Below, in pieces: positions 61,801 to 64,000 of a stretch of DNA of 64,000 nt (position 1 is the stretch's first letter; each line of letters starts with the position of its first letter). Both the position numbers and the translations under genes were made by a program. This stretch comes from Dictyophora rubrovolvata (lineage: Eukaryota > Basidiomycota > Agaricomycetes > Phallales > Phallaceae): NCBI GenBank assembly GCA_029959195.1, contig CP114122.1:1674001-1738000 (forward strand), written 5' to 3'. The notes below the pieces were generated by a model. That model ran no database searches and had not been told where the DNA came from. It was given only the letters and a program-made list of their open reading frames with translations.

Positions 61801-64000
61801 TTTGTCAACCCACGGGATTTACTGACGAAATAAATGAGTCTTCATCAAAGTATGCCATGTGCACTGGCAGGGTGATGACTTTTATCCATCTGCATATTTG
61901 TAGAATCCTTCACAGTTTTACATAAAATAGCTCGAGCACCGAGTAACCCCTTACCTATCAGAATAATAACATTATTAATAACTAATATAGCGTACCACAC
62001 CTTTTATCTCTTCTACCCGCCCATCTTTCATCCTAATAAAACACACTTGACAGCACAGCATCTTTAGACAGATTCCGACGCTGTCGAGGCCAATGAGCCG
62101 AAACACCCGTCTTATTTGCCGGTAATATATGTAACCCTGCCAGAGCTCCAGTATGTGTTTCACCAATGACACTGGTCGAGACTAGACAGCGGAGGCCAAA
62201 AATTTAAAACAATTCTAAATAACTGGCATCGGCCCATATCAATGCACGACATATGAAACTGCAGACATACCATCATTAGGTGCCATGGAAGATCTATCAA
62301 TGGCTTGTGGTAAAATGGGACAATTCTGGTGATTTTGTTTTGTGTAGGGTTCGATTTGCTGTTCGATGGAACTGTGGTCTTAACAATAGTGCTTCTGATC
62401 CTATCGCCTTTGTTCTGCGAAGGACCTAATTAGTACTTAAAGAGGACAGTAATGGTCTTGTATTAGATGCAGATCTGAGTCGGCAACCTTGTAAAACATG
62501 ACAATAACATGAGTACAAACCTGAGCGTTGCTTTCCAGGTTACCAGATAGACAATCCATCCAAGGATGTTTGTTTTCCAAACTTATTCAAAGCTTAATAT
62601 CAGCTTACTTCTGGAAAAATGAAACGACCGGCCGCGTAATCCATCAGAATCATCAGCTCAGAAGAGATCCGGCATATAATGTCGGCGCTCCCCAGTACTT
62701 CCTGGGTAATATCTTGTCTGTGATAGACAATCTATAGAGTTTCAAGAAACGGATTTATCTTCATAAAAAACCTATCGACGCCAACAGCCGAACTGAAATA
62801 GACGAAAAATTCCTGCGACCAGGGTCTAACAATCCCGCATGGATTTCATGAGACCCTTCGCTCCAACAATAACCCACCCACCATTGTACCTTGCGCTTTG
62901 GAGATATATACGAGGAAATATCGATAATCAGAATGGAGCGATAAATAGACAGGTATTAAAGAGAAAGATGATGAGGTGCTATGCAAGGCCCTCAAATTAA
63001 CATTAAAAAGGTGGTCTTAATAAGAACATGGAGCGAACCTTTTATAAGAAAAGCGTTCTTCCATCTCGACACAAATTTCAATTTGGTTCAGCCGAACTGA
63101 CACGGCGGACACCAATCTCATCGGTGTCCATTAAGCATGTTCACCGTTCATGGGTGATACGAGAGTCGGTCATTATCCTGCCCTGAGTCCCACTCTCTCT
63201 CGGAAACGAGGGCCGCATAAGTGCATGTTAAAGGAGCATTATCGCAATTGTAACGGAAAGGTTTTGTGTTCGAAGTTGCTTCTTCACTTTACGTGAATTG
63301 ATAGGTTGCCAGCAAATGGTGGTCCCTTGTTCGAATGCCCTGTAGACCACAGGTCGAAGCAAGAAAAGAGAGTTGGTAATTATTCATGACAAGTGAAAGT
63401 AACTTTTGAAAGGATGTATGCCTGTAACGATGCATTTAAATGCAACATGAGAGGCCTATGGTGATCAATAAACTGGCATCGCAGTCTGTCCTTTGGGGCG
63501 CAACTCTCGCAGCCAGGAAATAAAACTACAGAATCTTGAGCGTGAGGGCATGTTGTTTAAGAGCTATGAGGTCCAAGCAGCAAGTCCGATATCCTGAATG
63601 ACAGCGGTTCTCCTTGGGTGGAATCTTAGGAGTAGATCGAAAGAGTAGATCGAGGAAGTGGACTCTGATTGCTGGCCCGTCACCAAACCCCGATTAAACG
63701 ACAGTGTTAGCATAACTCGATTTAGTCCGTATATCACGTAGAACCGGACATGACGGGTAATCCGAACGTCCCATGTTTAATTTTTATCGTTGATAGAGAT
63801 AAAAAGCCGAATCAGAGCTGCAGGATAAGAGTCCCGGTAATATTAATCCACAGGGACGCTTGTCAAAGAAAACCAGCTGAAAATGCGGATGAAATTCGAA
63901 CGAATATCGAGGGAGCAAGGTCGTCTAAAAGGCATTTTTCCCGGTTTTGACTACGAGAAGTTAACAGCGCAACGGATTCTACGTGGCTAATAACGTCGAA
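55831..64000. other. Gene-poor right end, no complete gene supported
   Basis: About 8.2 kb, the longest gene-free stretch of the window. Candidate pieces: an ATG exon at 57383-57454 (MSSSAVLSKTSALTIGNTGP, ending before GTACGA) about 45 bases downstream of TATATATA; a helical, acidic island at 58435-58629 (plus, WIIYINDTLDSGDVDDHQH); and an island at 60328-60450 (plus, AGYYNRDKSFLPPDKEVGK). None links to a recognisable protein. Short poly-A runs are scattered throughout. I found no reverse transcriptase, integrase or transposase motif, no long terminal or inverted repeat by eye, and no RNA gene. The composition does not differ visibly from the rest. Confidence 0.4.
57383..57454 (+). CDS. Possible first exon of an unrecognised gene
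   Basis: ATG at 57383 follows a TATATATA element (about 57331-57339) at typical promoter distance. The frame reads 24 codons (MSSSAVLSKTSALTIGNTGP, then ESFK) to a GTACGA donor. A later fragment near 57763-57781 (VNDAPE before GTGTGAGTT) and the helical frame at 58435-58629 could be further exons, but I could not build a continuous protein. Function unknown. Confidence 0.2.

Overview
The window reads as nuclear DNA of a basidiomycete fungus, most likely an Agaricomycete. Genes are broken by many short introns (mostly about 45-70 bases, GT...AG, with a CTAAT/CTGAC-like branch site near the 3' end). The moderate base composition fits, and so do families found mainly or only in this group (DUF6535, DUF6534, DUF7729, HsbA-like and cupredoxin-like secreted proteins). 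Splice joins were worked out by hand from reading frame, splice consensus and family knowledge, so individual exon ends carry some uncertainty.

Layout. 0-5 kb: a fatty-aldehyde-type aldehyde dehydrogenase (minus, running off the left edge), a gene-free stretch, then a secreted cupredoxin-like protein (minus). It shares a 0.2-kb divergent promoter with a MUP1-type methionine/amino-acid permease (plus, 4.8-7.1 kb). 7-15 kb: a membrane DUF6535 protein, an HsbA-like secreted protein, a small orphan and a MYND zinc-finger protein. 15-24 kb: a DUF7729 membrane protein, a DUF1769 protein, a SET-domain lysine methyltransferase, a short-chain dehydrogenase and a two-exon orphan. 25-32 kb: a class I cyclic-nucleotide phosphodiesterase, mitochondrial ribosomal protein mL59 and the COPII coat subunit SEC23; the last two are divergent across 156 bases. 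33-43 kb: an unrecognised Ser/Pro-rich protein, a leucine-rich-repeat protein, the DASH-complex kinetochore subunit DAM1, an unexplained coding-like tract and a DUF6534 membrane protein. 45-56 kb: a roughly 1.8-kresidue C2H2 zinc-finger protein with a methionine-rich N-terminus and a Rossmann-fold methyltransferase (NNT1/EFM7-like) carrying an unusual 1.6-kb intron. 56-64 kb: an 8-kb stretch in which I can support no complete gene.

The genes do not form an obvious pathway or biosynthetic cluster. Housekeeping genes (SEC23, mL59, DAM1) lie among signalling genes (PDE, C2H2 protein, SET protein) and secreted or membrane proteins of basidiomycete-specific type. The most unusual signals are four well-supported GC-AG introns in four different genes, the methionine-rich N-terminus of the C2H2 protein, a cupredoxin that seems to have lost most of its copper ligands, the 1.6-kb methyltransferase intron, two orphan genes, and the long gene-poor right end. 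I saw no rRNA, convincing tRNA, CRISPR array, reverse transcriptase or transposase.
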